A stretch of 64,000 nt of DNA. Source: Gemmatimonadales bacterium (GTDB lineage Bacteria > Gemmatimonadota > Gemmatimonadetes > Gemmatimonadales > GWC2-71-9). This document shows positions 35,124 to 43,641 of the stretch, in pieces. Within the stretch, counting starts at the first letter, position 1. Each line of letters begins with the position of its first letter. A program made the position numbers and the translations under genes. The notes under the pieces were generated by a model. It worked only from the letters and a program-made list of their open reading frames with translations. It was not told where the DNA came from and did no database searches. The stretch lies in the NCBI GenBank assembly GCA_041390145.1, contig JAWKQM010000002.1:310001-374000 (forward strand), read 5' to 3'.

Positions 35124-35612
35124 TCACCGCTGTGCCCGCCACCCCGGCGGGAGTTTTCGCCACCGGTATCCGGCGGCCAACCTGGCCCCCCCGCCCACGC
35201 CCGCCTCCACGAACCAGCCCCCCCTGCCCCCGGGCCGGCTCTCGACCCCCACCATCACCACCAGGTAGCCGTTGTCGGCACCGCTCGCGAAGACCCCCGC
35301 CAGCCCGCCGCCGGCATAGACGCCCAGGTGCATGCTGCGGGGATTGAGCAGGAACTGACCCAGCAGTTCGGCGCGCCCTACCCCGTCCCCATCTCCGGTC
35401 ACACCGCCGCCGGCGTAGAGCCCGATACGGGTCCGCAGGCTCGGCCGCACCGAGGCGGTGAGACCTGCGGTGTAGACGCCCGGATCCGCCGCCGTTACCA
35501 CCGCCTCCAGCCCCGCTTCCCGTACCGGTCCGCCCTGCCCGGCGAGCGGCGCGGCCCACAGAGCAAGGACGAGTGTCTGGACCAGCGCCCGGCTAGCCCA
35601 GCGTGAGGTCAT
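35124..35612 (-). CDS. Small predicted outer-membrane or periplasmic protein
   Basis: 162 aa with a signal peptide (MTSRWASRALVQTLVLALWA...LAGQ). The rest alternates Gly-rich amphipathic strands (IGLYAGGGVTGDGD, LGVYAGGGLAGVFASG, GWFVEAGVGGGARLAAGYRW), as in small eight-stranded barrels. The start at 35612 overlaps the end of the OsmC gene by 20 bp; a longer frame lacks a signal peptide. The family is unrecognised. Confidence 0.6.
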   Translation of the reverse strand: MTSRWASRALVQTLVLALWAAPLAGQGGPVREAGLEAVVTAADPGVYTAGLTASVRPSLRTRIGLYAGGGVTGDGDGVGRAELLGQFLLNPRSMHLGVYAGGGLAGVFASGADNGYLVVMVGVESRPGGRGGWFVEAGVGGGARLAAGYRWRKLPPGWRAQR

Positions 35613-36000
35613 AGCTCGTGGCGATGTCCGGGGCCAGGGAATGCAGGACGGAACAGTACTTCTCCATCGAGAGATCGATGGCCCGCCGCGCCTTGGTCTC
35701 GTCGAGGCCGAGGCCCCGAATGGTCCAGGCATAGTGAATGGCGGTGTAGCGCTTGGGGTGCTCCGTCCGCCGATCCCCCGTCATGGCAATCTCCACCGAC
35801 TCAAGTGCCACCTGCATCTTCTTGAGAATGGAGACGACGTCCGCGCCGCTGCACGCGGCCGCGGCCAGGAGGACCTGGAGCATCGGACCGGGGGCGTCGG
35901 CGTTCTCGGCATCGATGAGCACCTGGGGACCGCCGGGCTCGCCTCCCTCAAAGCGAAGGTCGTCCAGCCAGTGAAGGGTCACCTTCTTGGTTTCCGTCAT
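35593..36000 (-). CDS. OsmC-family peroxiredoxin-like protein
   Basis: 135 aa. Typical OsmC text: LLAAAACSGADVVSILKKMQ carries the first cysteine and EKYCSVLHSLAPDIATSYDL the second, the two thiols used to reduce organic hydroperoxides. Length matches the YhfA-like branch. The start is at 36000 with AGGAAT upstream. It is 10 bp downstream of the phosphatidyltransferase gene. Confidence 0.9.
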   Translation of the reverse strand: MTETKKVTLHWLDDLRFEGGEPGGPQVLIDAENADAPGPMLQVLLAAAACSGADVVSILKKMQVALESVEIAMTGDRRTEHPKRYTAIHYAWTIRGLGLDETKARRAIDLSMEKYCSVLHSLAPDIATSYDLTLG

Positions 36001-36010
36001 GGTTCCATTC

Positions 36011-36526
36011 CTAGAGTGGTCGTGAGGACACCTTCGCCGCCCGGGTGTAGTCCCAGATGGCGTACAGCGCGACAGCCGCCGTGGCCCACGCCAGCGGGCG
36101 GAGCAACGGGGAGCCAAGGACAAAAGCAAAGAGCGTGGCCACCTGCAACACCGTGACCGCCTTGCCACCCGCGCGGGCCGGAATGGCGCTGGCCCGGCCG
36201 CGAATGGTCGTGATGAAGAACGCGACGCTGGCTGCAATATCCCGGGCCAGCACCCCGAGCAACTCCCACCAGGTCAGTTCCCCGGAAAAAAGCACGGTGC
36301 CAAACGCCACCGCCATGAACAGCTTGTCGGCGACCGGGTCGATGAACGGCCCGAACCGCGAGCTGCCGATGCGGCGCGCCAGGAACCCGTCCAGCAGGTC
36401 GGAGGCGGCCGCGACCGCCAGCACGACGAGACGCCATGTCTCGCCCACGAGCGGGAATGCGACGGCCAGCGGCAGGCGGATCACGGTGAAGAAGTCCGCG
36501 ATCGTGAACCTGGTCCGCGTCGTCAC
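36011..36526 (-). CDS. CDP-alcohol phosphatidyltransferase (PgsA-like)
   Basis: 171-aa membrane enzyme that joins a CDP-diacylglycerol lipid to an alcohol, most likely glycerol phosphate. The motif is SDLLDGFLARRIGSSRFG followed by PFIDPVADK, containing D-x2-DG-x2-AR and the closing G-x3-D-x3-D. The gap between AR and G is seven residues instead of the usual eight. The ATG overlaps the M16 protease stop (ATGA). Confidence 0.85.
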   Translation of the reverse strand: MTTRTRFTIADFFTVIRLPLAVAFPLVGETWRLVVLAVAAASDLLDGFLARRIGSSRFGPFIDPVADKLFMAVAFGTVLFSGELTWWELLGVLARDIAASVAFFITTIRGRASAIPARAGGKAVTVLQVATLFAFVLGSPLLRPLAWATAAVALYAIWDYTRAAKVSSRPL

Positions 36527-39141
36527 CGCCCGCCACCATTCCCGCAGACCACTCCTTCGGCGCGCCGCCCCGGCTGCAGTGACTCACGCGCCACCGCCCA
36601 GACTGCCTCGGCCGTCACCCGGCGGTACGGCGCCCCCGGATCCTCGAGCTCGTCGAGCCCCTCGCCCAGCATCCACGCGTCCGCGATTTCCGTCAGCAGG
36701 TGTCCGGCACTCTGGCGCTGGACCGCCGCCTGGCCCGCCAGGTATCCAATGGCGCCGCGGAGCTCCTCGGGGGTGACCGCCTCGTTCGCGAAGCGGGCCA
36801 ACTCCTCCAGCATGGCGTCCCGCGCCTCGACCTCCCGCTCCGGTGCGGTGGCAATGTAGGTGCCCAGCGCCCCGGCCCGCAGGCGGGGCCAGGCAAAGGC
36901 CAGCACAGTATACGCAAGCGAGCGCTGCTCCCGCAGCGCGTCGAAGAGCCGTCCACCCAGGCCGCTCGCCACCGCCGCCCACACTTCGGCCGCGTGCCGC
37001 TGCGGATCCCGCCGCGTCGGGCCCGGAAACAGCATCGCAAAGGCCGATTGCGCCTTGCCGAGATCCACGCGGCGCTCGACGGGCGAGGCGGCCGGCATCC
37101 AGCTGACCGGCAAAGCGGCCTCCTGCGGCTGGCTTTGCCAGTCACCGAACACCGCGGCAAGTTCGTCGGCGGCCCGCGCCGGGTCGAGATCGCCGACAGC
37201 CACGATGGTCAGCCGATGTCCCCGGACGGCGTCGCGGTGCCAGGCCGGCACGCGTGCGGGCGCGATGGCCCGAAGCGTTTCCTCCAGGCCGGAGGGGGGC
37301 AAGCCATAGCCAGTGTCGCCGAACGCGCAGCGAAAGGCGAGCTGGAAGGGGTAGCGAAAGGTGTCGTCGGCCACCTGCCTCGCTTCTTCGATCATCAAGT
37401 CCCGCTCGCGCGTCACCTCCGCCTCGGCGAACCTCGGTTCATCCACCGCCAGCCGCAGCAGGGCGGCCGCCGGTCCCAGCCGTTCCGACATGACGGAGGT
37501 GGTCATGCCAAGCCGGTCCGTGGCAACCGAAGATCCGAGGGTCCCCCCCAGGCGTTCGAACGCCAGGGCGAACTGCTCGGCATCGTAGGGCCCCGCCCCG
37601 CGAATCGCGCTTCGAAGGGCGAGCGCCCCCAGCCCCGCCTCGGTCGGCGTCTCCACACCGCTCCGCATGACGTGGACCCCGAGCGAGACGGCCGGCACAC
37701 CGGTCTTCCTGCGGAGCAGAAGGTCCGCCCCGTCGAGCGGGACGTGGAGGACCTCGGCCGTGGTCCGTCCCGCCGGGCGTCGGTGTGCCTGTCGCGCAGA
37801 TGGCACCGGCTCGGCGCCGGGGGCGGGGCGTGCGGCGGCTGGCCGTGCGAATGTCGCGGCGAGCGTTTGCGGCTCGAGATCGACTCCCTCCCCGTCGGGC
37901 AAGTACGCCACGGCACCGACCGCGTCGGGCAGGAGATACTCCGCGGCCACGCGCCGCACGTCGGCGGCGGTCACCGCGGCGAGCTGCGCAAATTCCTCGT
38001 CGAGGAGCGCCACGTCTCGCAGCGCCTCCGCGGAAGCGAGGGCGCTCGCGCGACCGTCCATCGTCTCGAGACGCCTGCCCCACCGTGTCAGCAGGAGCGC
38101 CCGGGCCCGCGCCACGTCGGCCTCGGTCGGCCCGCTGTCCCGGAGCGCGAGCACGGCCTGTGCGATTTCCTCGAGTGCGGCCGGAAGTCGCGCGGGCTCG
38201 AGCTCCGCGCCGATACTGAACACGCCGACTTCCGTGGGAGAGTAGTGATACGCGGAGATACTGGTCGCCAGCCCCGGGGCCCGCACGCCGCGGTAGAGCC
38301 AAGACCCGCGCCCGCTGCCGAGCACCGCGGCGGCCAGGTCCAGGGCCGGTGTATCGGGATGGAGCGCGGACACCGTCCGCCAGCCGAGCGCCAGCTGCGC
38401 CAGCGTGATCGGGCCGCGCAGCGTGCGGGCCCGGACGTCCCGGCGGGGCGGTTCCACCGGCGAGGGGTCAGTGCCGGCCGCGCGGGCCGGCCAGTCGGCA
38501 TAGCGGGCGCGCGCGGCCCGGAGTGCCTCCGCAGGATCGACGTCGCCCACGATCGCCACGATCGTGCGGCCGGGCACATACCGGGACTCGTAGTAGCCGG
38601 CGACGTCGTCGCGCGTGAAGCCGGCCAGCGCCGCCTCCGTGCCGATGCGCCAGCGCCGGATCCGGTGCCGGTCGAAGAGCACCTCGTGCAGCGTTTCGTG
38701 GGCCAACGACCCGGGGGAGTCGAGCTTCCGCTTCGCCTCCTGGATGATCACCTGGAGTTCGCGCGCCAGCTCCTCGCGGTCCAGCGAAGCGTGCTGCAAC
38801 GCGTCGGCCTGGATCTCGAGCGCCGTCTCGAGTTCCGCGGCGGGGAGCGTCACGTAGTAGGTGGTGTAGTCGTAGGCGGTGCCGGCGTTGAGATAGCCAC
38901 CCGCCGCCTTGGTCTGCCGGGCCACTTCTCCCACACCCCGGCTCGGCGTCCCCTTGAAGAACATGTGCTCCAGCACATGGCTGATGCCGGCCCACCGGTC
39001 GGGCTCGTCGAAGAACCCCGCCTTCACATGGGTCACCACGGCCACGGCGGGGGCGGAGGGATCGCGCTGTGCGAGCAGGGTCAACCCGTTCGGCAGGACT
39101 TCGCGGACGACGCCCGCGGTCCAGGATTTCGTTGTCGGCAT
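36523..39141 (-). CDS. M16 family zinc metalloprotease, fused two-half form
   Basis: 872-aa protein holding two M16 pairs in one chain. The N-terminal half has the inverted zinc motif His55-x2-Glu58-His59 (ISHVLEHMFFKGT) and a downstream Glu in ELQVIIQEAKRKLDSP, so it should be active. The second half (from about residue 470) has the same fold order but no HxxEH at the matching place (TEAGLGALALRSAIRG), so it is probably structural. No signal peptide is seen. The start is set at the ATG 39141; a GTG at 39174 is an alternative, and neither has a good ribosome site. Confidence 0.9.
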   Translation of the reverse strand: MPTTKSWTAGVVREVLPNGLTLLAQRDPSAPAVAVVTHVKAGFFDEPDRWAGISHVLEHMFFKGTPSRGVGEVARQTKAAGGYLNAGTAYDYTTYYVTLPAAELETALEIQADALQHASLDREELARELQVIIQEAKRKLDSPGSLAHETLHEVLFDRHRIRRWRIGTEAALAGFTRDDVAGYYESRYVPGRTIVAIVGDVDPAEALRAARARYADWPARAAGTDPSPVEPPRRDVRARTLRGPITLAQLALGWRTVSALHPDTPALDLAAAVLGSGRGSWLYRGVRAPGLATSISAYHYSPTEVGVFSIGAELEPARLPAALEEIAQAVLALRDSGPTEADVARARALLLTRWGRRLETMDGRASALASAEALRDVALLDEEFAQLAAVTAADVRRVAAEYLLPDAVGAVAYLPDGEGVDLEPQTLAATFARPAAARPAPGAEPVPSARQAHRRPAGRTTAEVLHVPLDGADLLLRRKTGVPAVSLGVHVMRSGVETPTEAGLGALALRSAIRGAGPYDAEQFALAFERLGGTLGSSVATDRLGMTTSVMSERLGPAAALLRLAVDEPRFAEAEVTRERDLMIEEARQVADDTFRYPFQLAFRCAFGDTGYGLPPSGLEETLRAIAPARVPAWHRDAVRGHRLTIVAVGDLDPARAADELAAVFGDWQSQPQEAALPVSWMPAASPVERRVDLGKAQSAFAMLFPGPTRRDPQRHAAEVWAAVASGLGGRLFDALREQRSLAYTVLAFAWPRLRAGALGTYIATAPEREVEARDAMLEELARFANEAVTPEELRGAIGYLAGQAAVQRQSAGHLLTEIADAWMLGEGLDELEDPGAPYRRVTAEAVWAVARESLQPGRRAEGVVCGNGGGR

Positions 39142-39172
39142 GCCGAAAGGTATGCGAACAGGGGCCGGATGC

Positions 39173-39201
39173 ACGACGGGGCCCTCGCGGGCCCCGGTCG
39201 T
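39173..39201 (-). other. Strong hairpin between the TPR and M16 genes
   Basis: GGGGCCC-TCGC-GGGCCCC extended by ACGAC/GTCGT with one bulged G. It sits in the gap after the TPR gene stop and overlaps the alternative GTG start of the M16 gene. There is no U-tract; it may limit read-through from the TPR gene or block the upstream start. Confidence 0.5.
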
Positions 39202-39220
39202 TCACGAATTGGAGGAAGCT

Positions 39221-40339
39221 TTACTGAATGATGCGGAGGACGCCCGCCTCCGAACTGCCGCGGATGAACGCCTCGGCATCGGTGACCGGAATGACGATCC
39301 CGGTCTCGGCCTGGCCGCGGCGCGCGAGGCCCGCCATGAACTCCACGAGCGAGGCCGACGGGCTTTCCTGGTCGGCGGCCTTCATCTGGAGGAGGATTTC
39401 CTCCCAGGTGCCGTTGAACAGATGGCCCGAGAGCGTCGCCACCAGGTGCGACTCCCCGACGTTGGGGCGCTTCTGCATCGCCTGCAGCTCGGTGAGCAGC
39501 GTCCCGAAGAGTTCGAGCTGGTTCGGGTCGCGCAGGGTACCGTCGGGAAGGAGCGCCTCCATTTCCGCGAGCAGCATGTCGATGCTGTCGGGCTCGGCGG
39601 CCACTTCGCCGAGGCGCGCGAGCCAGGGCACCAGCTCGGGGTCATCGTCGGGCAGGCGGAAGAGCGACTTCTTCAGCTCGATGTAGCGCCAGAGGGCCAG
39701 CTCGTCGAAGTGCTCCTCGGGCTGGGTGCGCTCCAGGTGATGCAAGGACGCCTCCGACTCGCCCCGGTCGTAGAGCAGATTCGCGAGGTAGATGCGCGCT
39801 TCGGCGTAGGTGGGATCGATTTCCAGGGCGCGCCGCAGCCAGTAGAGCGCGCCGCTCTCGTTGCCAAGCCGGTGCGAGGCGTACCCCACGCACGCGGCGG
39901 CCTCCGGCGAATCGGGGTGAGCGGACACGGCGAACTCGAAGAAGCGGTGCGCCTGCGCCAGCAGGCCCTCGCGAAAGAGGGCGCGCCCGAGCTGCAGCAT
40001 GAGCTCGTGGTCGTCACGGAACCCGAGGGCCACGACGCGTTCGAAGGCGGCAAGGGCACCGCCCCGGTCGCCGATCTTGAGGAGAGTCTCGCCAAGTCCG
40101 GCGAGCGCGTCTTCATGGTCGGGGTCGCGCGCAACGGCACGGTCGAAGCTGCGACGTGCCCAGGCGTATTCTTCGCGGGCGAGGTAGGCGTAGGCCATGC
40201 CCACGTGCAGTTCCACCGCGTGCGGATAGAGCGTCACCCCGACGCGGAGTAGATCCAGTGCTTCGTCGTACCGGCCTTCGTTATAGAGGGAATGGGCGCT
40301 TTCGTCGTATTCGTCGGAGCTTAGAAAGCTTTCCGACAT
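39221..40339 (-). CDS. Tetratricopeptide repeat protein
   Basis: 372-aa cytoplasmic protein with at least five TPR units in the first 200 residues, for example AHSLYNEGRYDEALDLLRVG, AWARRSFDRAVARDPDHEDA, LLKIGDRGGALAAFERVVAL and GALYWLRRALEIDPTYAEAR. The C-terminal part is a different helical region (LLAEMEALLPDGTLRDPNQL) of unknown function. GGAGG precedes the ATG. It is a likely scaffold for protein interactions. Confidence 0.85.
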   Translation of the reverse strand: MSESFLSSDEYDESAHSLYNEGRYDEALDLLRVGVTLYPHAVELHVGMAYAYLAREEYAWARRSFDRAVARDPDHEDALAGLGETLLKIGDRGGALAAFERVVALGFRDDHELMLQLGRALFREGLLAQAHRFFEFAVSAHPDSPEAAACVGYASHRLGNESGALYWLRRALEIDPTYAEARIYLANLLYDRGESEASLHHLERTQPEEHFDELALWRYIELKKSLFRLPDDDPELVPWLARLGEVAAEPDSIDMLLAEMEALLPDGTLRDPNQLELFGTLLTELQAMQKRPNVGESHLVATLSGHLFNGTWEEILLQMKAADQESPSASLVEFMAGLARRGQAETGIVIPVTDAEAFIRGSSEAGVLRIIQ

Positions 40340-40448
40340 CGGCGGTGCCTCCGGAGGCTGGTTGCCACAAATTAGGGCGGGACAGGGTTCCCACGCAAGA
40401 GTAGCGATGACAGGGAGTTGCGTAACGAGGCGGCCACGGTGGCCGCGG

Positions 40449-40476
40449 TTGACAACAGGGACCGCAAAATTATGTT
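40449..40476 (+). promoter_or_regulatory. Sigma70-type promoter of the tetR-efflux operon
   Basis: TTGACA (40449-40454, exact consensus), 16-bp spacer, TATGTT (40471-40476). Transcription should begin within the palindromic operator that follows, about 30 nt before the tetR ATG. Confidence 0.7.
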
Positions 40477-40490
40477 ACTGACCAGTCAGT
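40477..40490. promoter_or_regulatory. TetR-family operator (palindrome at transcription start)
   Basis: ACTGAC-CA-GTCAGT: perfect 6-bp arms around a 2-bp centre, immediately downstream of the -10 box. Palindromes of this kind (TGAC...GTCA) are common operators for multidrug-efflux TetR repressors, so autorepression by the adjacent regulator is the simplest reading. Confidence 0.7.
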
Positions 40491-40514
40491 TACTTATTCG
40501 TCATCCAGGCCACC

Positions 40515-41177
40515 ATGCCCCAGACCCGTCGTCGCGCCCCGCGCCCCCGCTGGCAACGCCGCCCCGAAGCCCGCCACGAAGAAATCATCGCGGCCGCCAC
40601 GGAAGTATTCGCCACAGCCGGCTTCGCACGTACCAAGCTCGATGACGTGGCGCGCCGCGCCGACGTCAGCAAGGGCACGCTGTATCGCTATTTCGACTCG
40701 AAAGAAGCGCTCTTCCGCGAAATGGTGCGCGCCAACGTGATCACGGTCCTCACCGCCGGCGAAGAACTCATTCGCGCGCACCGCGGTACCTCACGAGAAC
40801 TCCTCGCGCTGCTCATTCGCCGGATGTGGGACCACCTCCGCGACCCCACCCGGGCGCGGATCGCCCGCCTGGTGCATTCGGAACTGCATGAGTTTCCGGA
40901 GTTGGCACGCTTCTACTTTGATGAGGTCATCCTCCGCGGACGCCGGATGATTCAGTCGGTGCTCGACCGCGGCATCGCGAGCGGGGAGTTCCGCGCCGAC
41001 CTCCACGGCTTCGCCGCGCGCGGTTTGCCCCACTTGATGGTCTTCTCCGCGCAGTCGCAGTGTTTCTTCTCCGCCATGGACCCGGACCGCATCGCGGACG
41101 CACAGGTGCTCGACGGGATCCTCGATCTCTTCCTCCACGGCGTCGAGGCCCGGCCATCGGCCGGCCCGGCGGCTTGA
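40515..41177 (+). CDS. TetR/AcrR-family repressor of the efflux operon
   Basis: 220 aa. The N-terminal helix-turn-helix is HEEIIAAATEVFATAGFART followed by LDDVARRADVSKGTLYRYFD; the C-terminal ligand domain includes RIARLVHSELHEFPELARFY. A basic N-terminal arm (TRRRAPRPRWQRRPEARH) precedes the domain. The gene is first in a run with tolC-, hlyD- and MFS-type genes and carries an operator palindrome at its promoter. A toxic ligand that induces the pump is inferred. Confidence 0.92.
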   Translation: MPQTRRRAPRPRWQRRPEARHEEIIAAATEVFATAGFARTKLDDVARRADVSKGTLYRYFDSKEALFREMVRANVITVLTAGEELIRAHRGTSRELLALLIRRMWDHLRDPTRARIARLVHSELHEFPELARFYFDEVILRGRRMIQSVLDRGIASGEFRADLHGFAARGLPHLMVFSAQSQCFFSAMDPDRIADAQVLDGILDLFLHGVEARPSAGPAA

Positions 41178-41179
41178 GC

Positions 41180-42499
41180 ATGCCTCACCCGCTTCGCACC
41201 CTGCTCCTCTCCGCCCTCGGCGTACTCATGGCCGCCCCGCTCGCCGCGCAGGCGGTCAGCCAGGCACCCGCGGAACTCTCCCTGCTCGACGCAGTGCGGC
41301 TCGGCCGCCACCAGGCGGTGACGGCCACCCTTGCCAACCTCAACGCTAGGGTGGCAAGCGACAAGGCAGGCATCACCCGGTCCGCCCTGCTGCCGCAAGT
41401 CAGCGCCGACGGCGCCATCACGCCGCAAACCGTGAACTTCGAGCAGTTCGGATTTCCCGGGGCCATCGGCGTGACGCCGCCGTTCACGCTCTATGCGCTG
41501 CAGCTCAAGGCGAGCCAGGTCATCTTCGACGCCGCCGTCATCGAGCGCCTGAAGGCGGCATCGGATTCCGTGACGGTGGCGGGACTCGACGCGCAATACG
41601 CCGGCAGCCTGGCGGGAACCGCGGCCGGATTGGCATACCTCCGCGTCCTCGCTGCCACTGAACTGGTCACCGCGCGGGTGGCCGACAGCGCCATCGCGGC
41701 GACACTCCTCGCCCAGGCCCGGCAGTTCCAGTCCGCCGGGGTGACGCCGGCGATCGACCTCACGCGCAATGAGGTCAACGCCCGGGCCGTGCAATCGGAC
41801 CTGCTCACCGCACGGAACGAATTGGCCCGAGCCAGGCTGGACCTGCTCCGCCTCCTGAACCTCCCACTCGACGCCACGCTCCGGCTCACCGACAGCCTCG
41901 GGGCCGCGCCGGTCGACGTGCCCGTCGAGCCGGATCAGGCGGTCGCGTTTGCCCTCGGCCATCGGACCGACGTGACCGCCGAGGCGGGGCGCACGGAGGT
42001 GGCCCGCAAGAACCTTCGCGCGGTGAACAATGAGTACCTGCCAAGCCTGGGCTTCCAGGGTCAATACAACTGGGCGGGGCAGCAGTCCGACCGCTTGCTC
42101 GGCAGCTACAGCCTGATGTTTGGAGTGCACATCCCCGTGTTCGACGGACTCCGGCGCCAGCGCCGCGCCTCCGAGCAGTCGCTTCGACTCGAAGCGCAGC
42201 AGCTGCGTGAGTATGACGTGCAGCGGCAGGCGGAGCAGGAGGTCCGGCGCGCCCTGCTGGACCTGGCCACCGCCGAGAGCGCCGTATCCCTCGCCACCGA
42301 CCGCCTTGCGCTCGCCACACTCGAGCTCAGCCAGGCCCGCGAGCGGTTCGACGCCGGGGTGGTGGGCAGCGTCGAAACCACCCAGTCGCAGTCGGTGGTG
42401 GTCAGCGCCCGCAACGCTTTGATCCAAGCCCGGGCGAGCTACGGGGTGGCGCGCATTACGCTCTACCAGGCCCTCGGCGTGCTCGACCGACTCCAATAA
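41180..42499 (+). CDS. TolC-family outer-membrane efflux channel
   Basis: 439 aa with a signal peptide (MPHPLRTLLLSALGVLMAAP...AQA). The two repeated coiled-coil halves of the family are visible: AVRLGRHQAVTATLANLNAR to LLRLLNLPLDATLRLTDSLG, and AFALGHRTDVTAEAGRTEVA to SARNALIQARASYGVARITL. The conserved FDGLRRQRRASEQ-type strand region is present. The ATG is 2 bp after the tetR stop. It provides the exit duct for the adaptor and pump encoded next. Confidence 0.92.
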   Translation: MPHPLRTLLLSALGVLMAAPLAAQAVSQAPAELSLLDAVRLGRHQAVTATLANLNARVASDKAGITRSALLPQVSADGAITPQTVNFEQFGFPGAIGVTPPFTLYALQLKASQVIFDAAVIERLKAASDSVTVAGLDAQYAGSLAGTAAGLAYLRVLAATELVTARVADSAIAATLLAQARQFQSAGVTPAIDLTRNEVNARAVQSDLLTARNELARARLDLLRLLNLPLDATLRLTDSLGAAPVDVPVEPDQAVAFALGHRTDVTAEAGRTEVARKNLRAVNNEYLPSLGFQGQYNWAGQQSDRLLGSYSLMFGVHIPVFDGLRRQRRASEQSLRLEAQQLREYDVQRQAEQEVRRALLDLATAESAVSLATDRLALATLELSQARERFDAGVVGSVETTQSQSVVVSARNALIQARASYGVARITLYQALGVLDRLQ

Positions 42500-42527
42500 C
42501 CACGACCCCATTCACGCTGAAACGATC

Positions 42528-43634
42528 ATGACAGCTACTATGCCGGGCACCGACACCGCACCGCCTTCGGACGCACCCGAGGCCGTTGCTTCGCCGCGCG
42601 GATCGAAAATCCCCCTCGTCCTCCTCGCCGCCTTCCTGCTCTTCGGCGGCGGGTGGGCCCTGCGGACCTGGCTCTTCGGCCGCACTCACGTGAGCACCGA
42701 CAATGCGCAGGTCGACGGGCACATCACGCCGGTAGCGCCCAAGGTCAGCGCCTTCGTGCTGCGTGTGTTGGTAGAGGAGAACCAGGCGGTACAGGCGGGC
42801 GACACCCTCGTACTCCTGGACCCGCGCGACGCCAACGCCCGGCTGCTGCAGGCGGAGGCGGACCTCGCCTCCGCCCGCGCCATGGCAAGCAACAACCGGC
42901 GCGCGGGCCAGATGCAGGCACAACTTGCCGCCAGTCGCGCCAACGCCGCGAGCGCGCAGGCGTCGGTGGTGTCGGCCGAGGCAACGCTGCGCAAGGCGAC
43001 CGCGGACCTCGAGCGGGTAAGGCGACTCGCCGCCAGCCAGGTCGTCTCCGCCCAGCAGCTCGACGCCGCTGAAGCGGCCTACGCCGTCGCGGGCGCGCAG
43101 TTGGATGCGGCCCGCCGCCAGGCCAGCGCCGCCGGCGACCAGATCTCTGCCTCACTGGCCGCCTTGCAGGGCGCCGATGCGCGGCTCGGCGCGGCGGAGG
43201 CCGCCGTGGAAACGGCGCGGCTGCAGCTTGGGTACACCACGCTGGTGGCACCGTCGAACGGCATCGTGGCCCGCCGCCAAGTGGAAATCGGCGAGCTGGT
43301 CCAGGCGGGGCAGACGCTGATGACGGTCGTACCCAGCGAAACCGTCTGGGTCACCGCCAACCTGAAGGAAACCGAGATCGAGGGGGTCACCCCCGGCGAC
43401 TCCGCCGTCTTCACGGTGGATGCCTACCCCGGACATACCTTCCACGGCGCGGTGGAGAGCGTCAGCCCCGCCACCGGGGCGCGGTTCGCCCTGCTTCCGC
43501 CGGACAACGCCACCGGAAACTTCACCAAGGTCGTGCAGCGCGTGCCGGTCCGAATCGCGGTGCGGCCCGAACCGACCGGGGACTATCCACTCCGCCCCGG
43601 CCTCTCCGCCACCGTGACCATCACGACCCGCTGA
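42528..43634 (+). CDS. HlyD/EmrA-type membrane-fusion adaptor
   Basis: 368 aa. A cytoplasmic start and one membrane helix (IPLVLLAAFLLFGGGWALRT) precede the biotinyl-lipoyl-like half motif THVSTDNAQVDGHITPVAPK, a long Ala/Gln-rich coiled coil (about 100-215), the second lipoyl half (LQLGYTTLVAPSNGIVARRQ), and a beta-barrel domain (VWVTANLKETEIEGVTPGDS). This is the EmrA architecture linking an inner-membrane MFS pump with TolC. Confidence 0.93.
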   Translation: MTATMPGTDTAPPSDAPEAVASPRGSKIPLVLLAAFLLFGGGWALRTWLFGRTHVSTDNAQVDGHITPVAPKVSAFVLRVLVEENQAVQAGDTLVLLDPRDANARLLQAEADLASARAMASNNRRAGQMQAQLAASRANAASAQASVVSAEATLRKATADLERVRRLAASQVVSAQQLDAAEAAYAVAGAQLDAARRQASAAGDQISASLAALQGADARLGAAEAAVETARLQLGYTTLVAPSNGIVARRQVEIGELVQAGQTLMTVVPSETVWVTANLKETEIEGVTPGDSAVFTVDAYPGHTFHGAVESVSPATGARFALLPPDNATGNFTKVVQRVPVRIAVRPEPTGDYPLRPGLSATVTITTR

Positions 43635-43641
43635 GCTCGCC

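Noticed and set aside
36700..39231. An 843-codon plus-strand open frame opposite the M16 protease
   Set aside because: Same antisense artefact of high GC third positions; the minus-strand frame has the HxxEH zinc motif and normal M16 fold order.
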